Part shown: in pieces, positions 1 to 11,352 of the stretch | How positions within the stretch are numbered: position 1 is the first letter of the stretch | Layout of the letters: every line of letters begins with the position of its first letter | DNA from: Amylostereum areolatum | Taxonomy: Eukaryota; Basidiomycota; Agaricomycetes; Russulales; Stereaceae | Direction of reading: 5' to 3' | Assembly (NCBI GenBank): GCA_012932865.1 | Contig: SAXG01000032.1 | Span: 310,001 to 374,000, forward strand | DNA: 64,000 nt | Program-made: the position numbers and the translations under genes | The notes under the pieces: generated by a model | What the model was told of the DNA's origin: nothing | Database searches by the model: none | Seen by the model: only the letters and a program-made list of their open reading frames with translations

Positions 1-1338
1 GATGCTGACGGGACTGGTCAAAATCTTAGCCTTATCTTTGATTTTCGTGCGGACGGAAGGGCCAAAATTTGGGCTAATGTTCGATCCAAAGTCCGTACGG
101 ATGGGGTCCATCTGACACGAGGTCCGATCCGCATGCGGACGGACACTTGGGACTGGACGACATGGACTTGGTGAAGACCTCCAGTATCTCGACCGCCCGC
201 GATGATGGTAAGCGCCAACGAGCTCTCTGCGACAGGAAGGGGTGGTATTTTCTCGGTGGTGTGGCGATGTGCGAGCATACGCACGGGTTGACGTCGTTGA
301 GGGTTGTAGTTCGCGATCGAAAGTCACCCTCCGGGCTCGGAACGCTACCGCAATACATCGGGTACAGGGTGTCATATACAGGTTATAAACTAGGGATTAC
401 GATGATCTATGCATCCACTCTATGTAGCTCTGATTTTCAAGCGGTGCTGGCGTAGTAATCCAAATCATGCGGGCAGAAGGAGGTGGTATCCGCCAATGCG
501 GACGGACAAAGGTCCATTCTATCTTGTATCCTGAATGCGGACGGGATCGGCCACAAAACGGAGGTCATATCCATATCGCTGACGGAAACAAGCAAAATGT
601 GTGCTGACGGAAGTGCCAAAAGTTCAGGATTTTCGGATATAACCGTTATGGGCATTAGGGGGGGGCCTGGCGCGCAGGCATTTCGGGTAACGCGAAACAC
701 GTGACTAGCGCAGTCACTTTGCGTCTCCTGGCGCGCAACTCTAACGATCCGCGGATCCCACAATGATGGTGAGCATGATGATATGAGCTATATCAGCACT
801 TTGAAATGCAAAAAGTCTCACTCATGATGCCCGAAGCTCAAATAAGAAACGAGTTCAGATGACACTACTACCTAGACTCGAGCTGCGCACAGCGGCTCTT
901 GTTGAACTTCAAGAGTCATGCGAGAGCCCCTGAGAAAATATGGCATGAGATATTGTGGTGATGGAATGTAAATATACGGAAAGAGAGGTAGATACATCGG
1001 GTGAAAGAGAGACAAAGGATCAACGAAGGATGGCGCGGAGGAAACTCAGGAAAGTGCCCTACATACTTGGTCTTGACTCGGAAAGTATCCATGGCATACG
1101 TTCTATGCAATCAACCGTTAACCGAGATGCGTTACGAAGATTCGGAATACGTGCTCACGAGTCGGGCGGCCTCACGCCGTGCCATGAACTGAAGGCCGAG
1201 CCTTTGATGAACACTGACGAGGCGAGCAGGCAGTGCTGTGTTAGCCGTGCCATGCCCAGGGCATTGATATCTGCGAACTGGCAGGAATCCTGAAAAGACG
1301 GAAAGTCAGATCGACGACCCAGGCTACAAGTAGACCAC
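1..1338. other. Non-coding stretch with a scattered GCGGACGG-like motif
   Basis: No convincing gene. Short open frames on both strands have no recognisable domain and no supporting splice structure. Variants of a short motif close to TGCGGACGGA recur near 50, 93, 134, 466, 497, 536, 577 and 603, sometimes followed by GGCCAAAA or TGCCAAAA. It reads as a degenerate repeat, possibly remains of an old mobile element. The 3' flank of the next F-box gene lies at its right end. Confidence 0.5.
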
Positions 1339-3000
1339 TCACGACGGCAGTACGTTCACTGCCTCGACTTTCTCCATAAATCGTTCAAAGTTCCATTCGC
1401 TTTTATACTCGTGATTAAAGGTGAGCCGCCGAAGCGGAACACCCCATTCCTTCCGCGCACGAAGGATTTGCGTCATGCGTGCCACAGATATCTGAGCATC
1501 CTCTTCCACCATATCATCAATGAGGTCAATGCCTCTGATCTCGAGTTCCCGAAGACCCGGTAAGAATACAGTCGAAGGACACTCCTGCGAAATTTCATGC
1601 TGAGCTGGAGAGGGACTGTCTGAGTAGTCGGAGACGTCGACCCCAAGTGCTTCAATGAACGCTGTCGCCTCACCACCACTGATAGTGGCCTCCTCTACTA
1701 GCCGCATGGTTTCGAAAACCTGAACGCAATCCTCGATCGAGAACATCTCGTCTGCATGATCACCGTCATAAACAATTTTTCCAACGTTGTGGAAGGGGAG
1801 TGAGGTGATAAAGCATCTAGCAATGTTGGCTGCCTCAGCCAGTGGTGAATCAGGATCTTCAGGGACAAAAAGTTCGATGCTGAAGATATACGAGCTCTCC
1901 GAGTTCCTGGTTTTCGCTTCGATAGTAAGTTCGTCAGGATTGTACAGGTCGATATGAAGTTCGTCGATGGGTACGGGGAGGTCATGATAACAGCGCTGCA
2001 GCATAGATATGATAGGATCGACTGGATCCTCTTCGCCAAGTTCAATGCTGAATAGTCTGATTTGCGTGGCTTTGGGGAAGTCGAGGCAAGAGACCAAATC
2101 TGCGCATTCTTGGGGAGTGCCAGATAGAATTATATGACGAAGACGGGGAAAGGAAACCCTCCTGGAATGAGGGTGAAGGAGACTGCCTGCAGGCGGTAGA
2201 GCACGCTCCAACTCCAGGACTTCAAGTAGAGGCATCTCGTGGAGAATGTCGATGGTGATGTTTGGGTGTGGACATCGCTCTGCGTACATATAGCTATGGT
2301 CCTCAGGGAAAGCGAAGCAAAACCGAGTTAAGTTTTTATAGAAAGCGGATGTTTGAGGCAACAAGACCCCGATGAGCTTGAGGATCTGAAGCTTCGGTAC
2401 GACGCTCGCCAGAAAATTCGGTGGTAGGTCAGGATATGCCACACCGCTATGCCCTATCTCTACCTCGAGCCGGAGAGTCTCCAACATAGGAGCTGAGTGG
2501 ACCAGCCTTGATGTCAACGATTTCGCGGTGTCATAATCGAGCTCCAATATAAGATGTTGGAGGTGGAAGAGGTGAGATGGGAAGGCCTCCAGTACTGCGT
2601 CGTTAATACTAACCGTTCGGGAGACGACGGTGAGAGGACAGGACTTGGCTCGGCGCATCATCTCTAGGGCCCGCTCTGTGTAAAATTTGTCGTAAATCCA
2701 CGTCCACAGGAGAGGATTCTCCAGCGCGATACTGCGCCAACGCCGGCAGACGTGCGACACGGTGATGCATTGAATATCACGACCAAGCTTCTCTATGATA
2801 ACGTCCCATTTGTCGAAATCCTCGTCTGCATTGGATGAAGCGTGGAAGAATATTTCGGCCAGCATTTCGGATGGAAAGTCGGCGAGAATTCTGGAGGATC
2901 TGATGGTGGGGAATGGGAAGTGGAGAGCGTCCAAGGATGTGTTCCGTGGCACCGTGTCAAAGGGCGTGAGGTGGGGCGGCCCTTGCATCTGCCAATCCAT
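1339..3000 (-). CDS. F-box protein (agaricomycete family A)
   Basis: F-box proteins usually link substrates to SCF ubiquitin ligases through Skp1. The predicted product is 553 aa. Residues about 41-101 form the F-box, with DFPSEMLAEIFFHAS followed by VSHVCRRWRSIALENPLLW. The rest is leucine-rich and resembles the poorly ordered LRR-like region of this family, so the substrate is unknown. The chosen ATG (2998-3000) sits in GCCATGG. The open frame upstream has only a GTG and contains a likely 5'-UTR intron, ending TTATAG, after a GTGTGT donor. A TATA box lies about 365 bp upstream. A decayed relative lies immediately upstream on the same strand, and another fragment lies at 55 kb. The family is clear; the biological role is not. 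Confidence 0.8.
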   Translation of the reverse strand: MDWQMQGPPHLTPFDTVPRNTSLDALHFPFPTIRSSRILADFPSEMLAEIFFHASSNADEDFDKWDVIIEKLGRDIQCITVSHVCRRWRSIALENPLLWTWIYDKFYTERALEMMRRAKSCPLTVVSRTVSINDAVLEAFPSHLFHLQHLILELDYDTAKSLTSRLVHSAPMLETLRLEVEIGHSGVAYPDLPPNFLASVVPKLQILKLIGVLLPQTSAFYKNLTRFCFAFPEDHSYMYAERCPHPNITIDILHEMPLLEVLELERALPPAGSLLHPHSRRVSFPRLRHIILSGTPQECADLVSCLDFPKATQIRLFSIELGEEDPVDPIISMLQRCYHDLPVPIDELHIDLYNPDELTIEAKTRNSESSYIFSIELFVPEDPDSPLAEAANIARCFITSLPFHNVGKIVYDGDHADEMFSIEDCVQVFETMRLVEEATISGGEATAFIEALGVDVSDYSDSPSPAQHEISQECPSTVFLPGLRELEIRGIDLIDDMVEEDAQISVARMTQILRARKEWGVPLRRLTFNHEYKSEWNFERFMEKVEAVNVLPS

Positions 3001-3365
3001 GGCGAATAAATGAGATGGCTTCAACTCGGGTATCGATGGATTCTCTATCGAAGTCGATAACGAGCTATAAGATAGCATTGCGTAGGTTAGCACATAGTAT
3101 TGAAAGCATAGATAAAACAGCAGACACACCAAGACTTTTGCGTTGCGGAAAGCGTGGGCCACCGCGATGAAGAAGGTGACGGGAAGACGATGCAGAGCTC
3201 GCAGGAAACGTTCGATAGTAGTTGGATAGTAGCGTTATTGTTCGTCCTCGATGGCAGCAGTTACATGTGATAATTTCCGGTCTTTGTCTAGCCCTGTCGA
3301 TGCCGCCGTCGCAGCCGTCGCAGACGTAAGTACTATGGAAAGGCTCGGTGCGCAAAGACACGACA

Positions 3366-3373
3366 CTTTATAT
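3366..3373 (-). promoter_or_regulatory. TATA box of the 1339-3000 F-box gene
   Basis: ATATAAAG on the minus strand. About 110 bp downstream, the leader carries a block (TTATCACATG ... CTGCCATCGA, near 3250-3285) that also occurs ahead of the decayed F-box copy near 4600-4640 and of the F-box fragment near 54735-54790. The block is therefore a conserved part of the family's upstream region. Confidence 0.55.
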
Positions 3374-3672
3374 GGCGACTGTATATGTAAGGGGGTAGTC
3401 ACAGCTTAGGGTCGAGCGCAAGAACCGATGACGGAAGATTGCAGGTGTTCGTACTGCATACAATACGCTATAAGTACAAGGTGTACGCGCCCCCGAGTCG
3501 ACTGGCGAACTATTCGCCATAAGTTCAATACGCACTATCGAACTGGCATAAACTAGAACGAAGACGGAAGGTCCCAAATCCCGCGTGAGTCCTGTCGTCT
3601 AGGATTAATCAAGAGGAGCTATGTGATGAGTCAGATTGGCAATGGCTCGGTATGCACAAGAGCCTGATCACT
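3374..3672. other. Spacer between F-box gene and its decayed neighbour
   Basis: Short intergenic stretch with no gene that I can support. It lies between the TATA box of the first F-box gene and the 3' end of the decayed F-box copy. Confidence 0.4.
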
Positions 3673-4640
3673 TTACCTCATATCACTCGACGGCGAGGAA
3701 ATCCTCCTTCTTCCACCCCGACGTCCTCCACGAACTGTCCCAAAACCATATTTGCTTCTATATTTGCAATCCTTGAAGGTGATTCGGTGAAGCGGAACCC
3801 TCCATTCCTTTCGAGCGCGGAGGATTTCAGCCAAGCGTGCCACAAATATCTGGTCATGCTCCTCAATGATGGTGTTATTATAAACCGAGAGCTCCCGGAG
3901 GCCTGGAAGGAACACGGTTGAAGGACGTTTCTGGGGACCTTGACGCCGAGGCGGGCGAAGGTTGAGCGGGACGCTGCCTACGTCGACCCACAACGCTTCA
4001 AAGAAAGTCACGGTTGCAGCATAGCCAATTGAGACTATCTCGACCTCGAATGACGGTTAACGGGGGGGACCTGGCTCGACGCATTATCTCCAGGGTCCAC
4101 TTTGTGCCAAGCGAGGAGGAAATTCGTGCCCACAAGAAAGAATTCTCCAGTGCAATTCTACGCCAGCGCCTGCAGACGTGGGGTACGGCGATCCATCCGA
4201 TTGCTGGGGCCACGGACCATGAACTCGACATTGAAGGGATCCTCGTCCCGGTCGTCGTTGGCGTACGAACCGTGCATATTCATGCACGACACCATTTCAG
4301 ATGGAAAGTCCGTGAGGATCCTGAATGATCTGGCGGTAGGAAAGAGGAAGGAAGGGGTACCCCGGGAGCTGCTCGCCAATTTCGAGGTGGCCGGTGCGAG
4401 ATGGGCCTTCAAGCTTGATGGCTGAATACCGACTATCAATCGCGTGAGGAACCAATGTGAGCTGTAAGAAAGCTTCAGACGTATGAGAAGAAAAGTTGTG
4501 CGGACAGACAAAGTGATAGACATACCAAGTCGCTCGTGGAAAAAGTGGGCCACCAGAGAGTGAGGCGAAGAGGAGGGACGCTCGGCGGGCGCAGCCTTGT
4601 CAATCGGCCTTCGATGGTAGCTTCTTCCCACACATACATG
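3673..4640 (-). pseudogene. Decayed F-box family A copy
   Basis: The pieces match the intact gene at 1339-3000 in order. Near 4330-4390 there is RSFRILTDFPSEM. Near 4150-4200 the F-box continues as VPHVCRRWRRIALENSFLW in another frame. The sequence then jumps to the C-terminal part, STVFLPGLRELSVYNN and LAEILRARKEWRVPLHRITF, near 3740-3900. The central LRR-like region of about 300 residues is missing and the frame is broken at least twice, so no functional F-box protein can be made. Its upstream leader (4590-4640) aligns with that of the F-box fragment at 54.7 kb. This copy is the outermost gene of an inverted duplicated block shared with 51-55.7 kb. Confidence 0.8.
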
Positions 4641-4699
4641 TGAAAACTCTAGGCCACGGAATGTTTTCGGCCAAAAAACGCTGACATCGGATGATGATC

Positions 4700-5860
4700 T
4701 TGAAAGCTGGGATGGAGAGCGAAGGGCCTCGCGGGTGCCAAATATCGTAGAAACAGATCGAGAGGTAATTCTGTTGGCGCAGTCCTTCCACTATCGTCGC
4801 CAGCACATCCACGTCCAAGTTTCGTTGGTTGGGCGCCTTCGCGGACACGCCTAACCGCGGAACATGAGATTCGAAGACCGAAACAAAAGAAGTTCGAAAA
4901 AAATGTCGTACCATGTGCTCCTTCACCTGTGCAAGCTCTCGGCCGAGGATGCCCCGTCCGTACAGATGCTTTGGCTGAGCTGGACGGACGCAAGGTCGGT
5001 TAGGCGACGGTCGAAGAGAAGAAGATAAAGGCTGGACGTACCGTACATTGGACCGAATAGGAGACTTTTGTACTGGGTAATATCTACATATTATGCACGA
5101 CGTTAGCCGGGAGTCTGGAGACCAAGAGAATAACAATAGCGTACCAATAACTTGTGAAGAATATCATCAAGAGTGATGAGGAAGTCGTCGGGGAATGAGC
5201 CAAGTCTTCCACGCTGGTTGGTGTTCTTTGCTCGGGTTTCCATGGACGATGCAATACGCCAGTTGTCAGGCGAAATATCTCGAGGAAACGCGGTGTCGCG
5301 AATGCGGTCTACGGACGGGTCAGCCCACGATTCCACCATAGCGCAGACAAATACAACTCGCCCGCCGAATTCAGGACTTCGATAAGCAGCTCAATCCTTC
5401 ACCTCTCCTGCGCCTTGTCCTTCGCGTGATGCCACCGAGAACGGCCCGCCGTCGATAACAGTTGGCTACTCCAGACGAATGTCGTGTCCGGATAGTTTCT
5501 GGACATAGGCGGCGTGAAAGGCTTGCGTAGCACCGAGAGCTTTCTTGGATGTGCGCGGCGTCTTCAGAGCCAGCGCACGAGGAGGTGACTGGCTATTTGA
5601 TGCCCTTGAATTTATACCTAAGCGAGAGAGTGAGGACGTGAATCGTTTTGAGAGTATAATCTGCACTTACACAGGAAGGAAAGCGTCCCTATCATCCGTG
5701 CCGCTGCTGTCGTCGGAACCTTCTGAGACGTACAGTAATACCGTCTTCTGTTCTGGCGTATGTCGGGGCGGTGAGAGCATCCTTGCGTTCGAAAAAAAAA
5801 TGTGTCTTTTCCGTCGAACGGCCAGCGAACGAGGTTCAGAATAGTTTGAAACATCGATTG
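4700..5860 (-). pseudogene. Decayed SprT-like metalloprotease copy
   Basis: Collinear with the intact SprT-like gene at 52769-54612, in opposite orientation. The linker LALKTPRTSKKAL is recognisable near 5530-5580. About 40 bp are missing just after it, within what should be DELNREVFNDG. The segment encoding the catalytic HEMCH in the intact copy reads as roughly FPRDISP here (near 5270-5290), so both histidines and the glutamate are lost. Downstream intron-like and exon-like pieces still align, including the C-terminal SAKAPNQRNLDVDVLA near 4800-4850. It is clearly dead as a protease. It sits between a decayed F-box copy and a frameshifted family X copy. Confidence 0.85.
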
Positions 5861-6822
5861 CGAGGGTGGCAAGGTGGGCGCGTTCTGGTCATCGTGGTCG
5901 TCACTGAAATGAATCAGGCATTATGTAACGGGCTTTGAGAAGGATACAAGATCATTAGCACGACAAGGTGATTGACTCGATTTGACAGAAATTACCTTCC
6001 AAGATAACATTGAAGGTCGATTGATTGACATGTTTGGGCTTGAACATGATCGGGTTGGGGACGCAGAAAAACGCACTATCGAAGAGACAAGATATGGTTG
6101 GTCGTCAGTGGGCCAAAGTGATAGATAAACCCAATAACGTACGTCTTTTTGTCCTCTTCCGCGTTGGTAGTATGCGACGGCATAGTGAGACTGGTGCCAG
6201 TGTTGTAAGTACAACAATTCCGATTTCCTGAGAGAAACAATGAGCATTGGAGAGCTTTTTATGGTTCCAAATTATGTCGCACCATGTAACACGTCCGTGT
6301 CACCGTCCACCCGGTCGCACCAAGGAGCAACGATAAAGTATGGAAGGAACGGCGTTGAGCCTCGAATCCGATGAGCCTGGCATCAAACCTCATCAGACTT
6401 TGAAACAGCGACGGAGATAAAGAAGCAAGCCTATGGTTCTCTTGCTCTTGAATAATAGCGTTTGGGGAGACGAGGGCAGGCAGGTAGGCGAGGATGCGGT
6501 GGGTGGAAATGAGGAGCAGGAGGGGCAAGCGCCGTCGCGTTAACGAACGCATGTCACGTGGCGCGTAAAAGGCGCCGACCGTTGACCGCGTCGACCTGCG
6601 TCGACCACTCGATGTTGACGGTGACAGCGACGACCATATTCCCTCGACTCCTCCTATCCTCTCTCACAACGGCATGTCTTGAAAAAAATTCCGTCTTCTG
6701 GGAAATCTATCTTCAAGAACGTTCGGATACGAGGATGTAACACTAATTTCCGAATGACAAGACCCGCACCTCACCAATCCTGATTCCTCGGGATTCTTTT
6801 CTTTACGGACGAAACAATGGAT
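5861..6822. other. Ancestral divergent promoter region between the SprT and family X copies
   Basis: No gene. Several segments are conserved in inverted form at 52.1-52.45 kb. One is a CGCCGTCGCG / CATGTCACGTGG block near 6530-6560. Another is a block around ACCCGCACCTCACCAATCC near 6765-6785. Two genes read away from this segment in both copies, so it is best read as a duplicated bidirectional promoter. The CACGTG core is a possible bHLH-type site; this is inference only. Confidence 0.5.
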
Positions 6823-6829
6823 AAAAGGG
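6821..6829 (+). promoter_or_regulatory. TATA-like box of left family X copy
   Basis: GGATAAAAGGG ahead of the left family X copy. The equivalent position in the right copy (near 52,110, minus strand) reads GGATGAAGGGG and has lost the TATA match, although its coding frame is the intact one. Confidence 0.45.
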
Positions 6830-7063
6830 AGGTCTCAGTGACTTGATCGTCCGCACGTGTGCCATTGTTCAATTTCTCAATAAATGTGCCGCCATCGGCG
6901 CTCTCTCATTCCCTCATCGTCGGTTCAAGCCTCTGAAGGGACCCTTGGATCCAGTGGCTTCCCCCCTCGACGACAGGTTCGGTTTCTCTGGTGGGTTTCC
7001 TTCACTTATTTTGAAGCTTCGTGGCCACTGACCCATGGTTTGGACAGACATTTCGACACGGCG

Positions 7064-7894
7064 ATGGAGCCTGTCACTACCGAACAACCCACGACGTCCG
7101 TCGAACTCACCCTCGACCAGCGCGCCCCAGAGGAACTGGTCGATCCACCCACCGATATTTTCTCTCCTGGTCACGCGGACGATGGCGACGACGCAGGCCC
7201 GGTGCCGTTTCATACCCTACAAGAGACGAGTGACGATGAACGGTCGTTTGAGGCCTGGATCGACTCGTTAGAACAGGCCGACGACCAAGAGGATGAGAAT
7301 GAATCCGCCGACGAAGGTGCGCTCTTTCCAATCCGTACTGCCACACCTTTTTTGACGATGCGCGTATCATAGATCAGACTCCCCTCTGGGCTTCCATCCT
7401 GGACGAATACGGACACCTCCATGGCATCGCAAGCGACAAACTCAAGGCTATCGCGTGGAAGATGCAAGCCGATCGTCTGAAGGCCACCGACACTTTGTCC
7501 GTGGAGCGCTTCGCGGAAGAGGTCCTCGAGGTCTACCTCGACTTGACCGCCTATACATCGGACGTAGACGACGACACCGAAGACGATACTAGGTCCGACT
7601 GCAGCTCCGGGTGCCCAGCCTGCGCCGTGAAGGCCAAACTCGAAGGCGGGCGCGTCGTCGACAGCGACGAGGACGACTGGGACGAAGACTTCGAGGACGA
7701 GGACGATGAGAAGGCTTTTCGCGGGGCGACGTTCAGAGGGCCCCTCGTGCCCGCTCAAAGACCCATCATGGATTTTCAGGAGCAGGTCCATGGTCGACGG
7801 GTTCGGTGCTTTGCGCGAGCTCGTAGATGCCATGGAGGTCCTCGACATTCTGTGCACAGCATACGGGCGACACAAGCACAAGGGCCAGTTTTGA
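7064..7894 (+). pseudogene. Family X acidic protein, frameshifted left copy
   Basis: Paralogue of the intact gene at 50960-51870. Exon 1 (7064-7316) starts MEPVTTEQPTTSVELTLD and is followed by a 56-nt intron (7317-7372). Exon 2 encodes TPLWASILDEYGHLHGI, then a Cys cluster CSSGCPACAVKAKLE, then a long Asp/Glu tract. Near 7791 the DNA is 2 nt shorter than the right copy. The frame shifts there, and the conserved tail FGALRELVDAMEVLD continues only in another frame (to 7894). Upstream of the ATG the two copies differ by 1-nt indels, which supports that region being untranslated. The function of the family is unknown. Confidence 0.7.
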
Positions 7895-8153
7895 TCCTCT
7901 CAGGTGTCCTAAATCATACCTTCTCTTTTCAGTGATGTTATGCTATCTCTCTTTCTAACTCATAGTGCACCGTGCCTCGTACTTTTCCTACGTTATCGAG
8001 TGTCTAGTTTCATGTCAGTCGCAGGCTCGAAGGCATGGATGTGTTTCTGTACAGTGTATCACTAATGACAATTTTGTGTTCGAAAGCGGGCGAGGTTCCC
8101 AACTACCCCTTCGTCCTCCTTCCAGCAAGATCTTGGTCGGGCCCAGGGCTGTG

Positions 8154-10332
8154 TCAAATCATGAAGACCCTCTGCATGGCGTCGTTCAACTCCTCCTTGA
8201 GCTTCGCCAGACCACCCAATTGCGTAGCCTGTCCTTCCCCAACACAACCCTCCCGGAAATTCACCTCGTCGATGCGCGCCTGCATGGCCTCGATATACAC
8301 ATCCAGCTTGCAGAGGCCGTTCTGGTCCGGAGCGCAGCCGCGGACGCCCGTCAAGGGGAGGACGGCGTCGTTCAGGATCCAACGGACGTGGGTCGGCGCG
8401 GAAGAAGCCGGGCAGGAGAGGACCTGAGCAACGAGGTTGGTCGCAAAGGGGACGATATGGCTGGTGTCCCAGTGCTGGCCATACGGTCGATAAGCATGTA
8501 TGATGCTAGAACGTAGAAAAGGGGGATTCATACGCGGTTTTTGAGAATCTTGTCGTCGGGCAAGGTCCCATCCTGCGAGAGCACCGTGATGTTCAAAGCC
8601 AGCGCGACTTTTCCGGCGGCGGGTCGTTCGGTTAGTTTCCCATCCTGACCGCCGAGTCGGAGGGTCGTACGTACCTGCAGTCATCATGCCGTCGTGCGTC
8701 GCGTCGACGTAGATCGGCTGGTCGAGCGGGAACGTGATGTTGCTCGACACGATGGTTGCGTTGACCGTAGTGTCGAAGGTGGTGATGCGCGTCTGGGTGA
8801 GCCTGGACATGAACTCCTGGACGTAGCCGACGCCGAGTGCATTCGTAGCGGGGCCACCGGGACCGAAGGCGTACCAGAAAAGTAGGTCTGGTTGTCGTTG
8901 TCATTGTTACTAGTGAGCTCGGCGAACATGGCAGGAACGAATGAGGGAGATACTTGCCATTGTAGTACTGGAACGACTCCCACTCTTTCTTTACGAACAG
9001 ATTGCAAAAAATGGAATATCCCAACGCGACGGACTGAAGGAGGTGGTACTCGTGTCAGGATGAAGGGTGCAAAGGTGTGGACACTGCCGCTCACCTCATA
9101 TGCACACGCTTCCTGCATGTTGATAATGTCATTGGGAGTGAGCTGAACGCCCTTGAGATTCTTTTGCAGCCTCTCAATCGTCTTCTTCGTGTATTCGTTC
9201 GCCCATTTCGTGGAATGCCCGGCGGCGAGCACATAGTTCTGGAGGATATTGGGGCATTGGCCGAACGAGGCTAATGTGCTGTTGAATTCCTCGAAGGCAG
9301 ACTTCTCGATTTCGATGAGCTGGTGGTAGCTGGTGGTATGATGCTGGACGCCGAAGAAGCCCGCGGAGAATTGAAGACTGAAACCAAGCCATAATCCATT
9401 AGTAAAGACACCGCCCGGAGAGAGAAGGACGAACGCTGAATCCAGCATGCGTTCTTTCAGTGGCGTCGGCAACAGACAACGGTCAGCGACGATCTGCGCA
9501 TGAGAAGGTGCATATTTACTTACCTTGAGAAGTCGTACGCCAAACGGGGAGATTGGCAAACCCCTTCAAGAGCCCGCCGTAGCGCACTCTTGCATTCACG
9601 CCGAGCATGTACCTGCTCATGATCAGCGCGACGACTCCGAAATGGAAAAGGGAAGGAGCACACAGTTCGCCTCTTCCAAGCGGCGTCAGGATTTCCTCGC
9701 CGAGCTTGAACGTCCAAGTGTTCAGGAACTCCAGGGGGCCCGTCGCGCTGAACCCAGCGCCCGTCGCGGCCTCGTGCAGCTTCGCCGCAAAGGCAGCAGG
9801 ACCGGCGCCACCTGCGGGGTATCTTGCACCGTGACGGTGGAGGATGTGCACCTGCTTTATCGCACATCCTTCGGGGACCACGGGTGACGACTTTGGAAGA
9901 CCAAATGTGCCTGCGGGGAGAGAGTACCACGGAGAAAGGTTTCCCCAGCTTCTCACGATGTCGAAAGAGCCAGGTTTGTCGAAGTCGGACGGGCGAATGA
10001 TGGGGTCGATATTGTTGACGAAGGCGATGGCGGGCGCGGTCTCGATTGCGAACGCCTCATCGCCGGCTGTCGAACGAGAGCAGTCTCAGCGGCGCGCTTT
10101 GAACAATTGTGAAAGACGAGTGCGTACTAGGGGTAGGCCCCGGGAACCCTACTTGCGTCTTGTCGGGGAAGTTCGGGTCTGGAAAGGAGGCGGTGATGTT
10201 GGGCGGAGGGAACGCGAACGTCACTGTAGATCCCGCGAACGACGAAGCCTGAGGCGTTGGACGTTGCGCAACGGGGTTTGCCCAAAGTACGCCGGCGAGG
10301 ACGAGTTGCAGCAGGGCCGAAGTTCGTAGCAT
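8154..10332 (-). CDS. Secreted histidine acid phosphatase (phytase-like)
   Basis: Predicted to remove phosphate from organic phosphates such as phytate outside the cell. The N-terminus is a signal peptide (MLRTSALLQLVLAGVLWANP). The family nucleophile motif RHGARYP falls at about residues 146-152 (DNA near 9820-9840). The proton-donor motif reads DATHDGMM (near 8680-8705). Between them are FLNTWTF, LTPLGRGEL and RTTSQERMLDSAF in the expected order. About eight introns are needed; clear ones separate GFPGPTP from TGDEAFAIE and RTTSQ from ERMLDSAF. Fungal phytases are usually 440-500 aa, which fits. A TATA box lies 78 bp upstream of the ATG. The gene converges on family X. Whether phytate is the true substrate cannot be told from sequence. 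Confidence 0.88.
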
Positions 10333-10409
10333 CCTTGGTCCTAGCGTTATCCGTATGTTCAGAGCCGCGAAGGTTGTCTGTGAGGGAAAGTGTACCAGCT
10401 TCGCTTGGT

Positions 10410-10416
10410 TTTTATA
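10410..10416 (-). promoter_or_regulatory. TATA box of histidine acid phosphatase gene
   Basis: TATAAAA on the minus strand, 78 bp upstream of the start codon at 10330-10332. The spacing is right for a short leader. Confidence 0.65.
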
Positions 10417-11352
10417 AGGTGAAAAAAGAACAGCCACTGGATGTAAAGAATGACGTCAAGGTATCCTTCGCAGCGGTCGGGATATGGAAACACGAAAGAA
10501 ATAAAGTGGTACCACGGCAACACGGCGACGCTCGTTTCAAGTGTAGTGGCATCCGACTCGTCATAGTACACGTTGTACATGTCCACATGAAGAAAATCCG
10601 CGACAGCTTACAGAGAAGAGAAGCGTCGAGATCCGAGCCCAGTGAAGATTTCCAGGATTCAAATTGTCGATTCGAGCGCTGTAGTGGTGTGAGGACTTCT
10701 TTACGCTGTCAAGGCAGTCATGGGTACCTATGAAACCTCGCCTCATGGCCTCCTATGAAGGGTTGTGACCTGCTTTCCGTACATTGCTTGACCGGTGGCG
10801 CTGTCTTCCCCGAAGCGATTCGAGACGCTTTCAGGTTGGGTACAGGCGAACTCGGGCTGGTTGGCACTCGCATCCTTCCGAAGCCGCCGCTGTACGCGGG
10901 GAACTAGTCTCTGTGGCTGACCTAACTCAGAAGATAGTCATTTTGAGTATAGCGGGGAACCAGGTATACACGTGAGAGTGTGCACCTGCGTTCTTCGATA
11001 CACTTGAGCCAAAGTCGAGCATCGGTATTCTGCGCTGGAAAGTCGGAGGACAGATAGGACGGTCGCTTGCTGTGAGAGGAGACGCGAAAAAGGAAGATCA
11101 TGGGGCGGGAGCTATGACAGTATCATGAGTCGCACGATGGTCGAGAGCCTTTCCAGACGTATTGCTTTGACGGACGAGCGAGAGAACGAAAGGAGGTGAG
11201 GTGAGGGTGGCTAGACGGTGAAAGAAACGTTAAATTGTGGAAACTGAAAGAAGGCAGACCGATAGAGAACACGCCGGGGTTGGCCTGAGGAGTGCAGTGA
11301 GGTGTTGTATTTACTTTTGCCAGTTGTCAGTCATGACGGAACGTATCTCACC
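10417..11352. other. Intergenic region
   Basis: No gene that I can support between the phosphatase promoter and the 3' end of the acidic-protein gene. The only notable content is a 48-bp relic at 10904-10951, listed separately. Confidence 0.5.
10904..10951 (-). mobile_element. Solitary end relic of the 1077-bp inverted-arm element
   Basis: Matches the inner ends of the two arms at 31867-32943 and 37040-38116: the CTAG terminus, AGCCACRGAGA spacer and a degraded hairpin (TTCTGAGT ... ACTCAAAA). Only the last 48 bp or so are present. Reading outward, the base after CTAG is T, as expected for a Helitron 3' end. It shows that this terminus is a dispersed repeat and not just part of the large inverted repeat. 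Confidence 0.6.
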
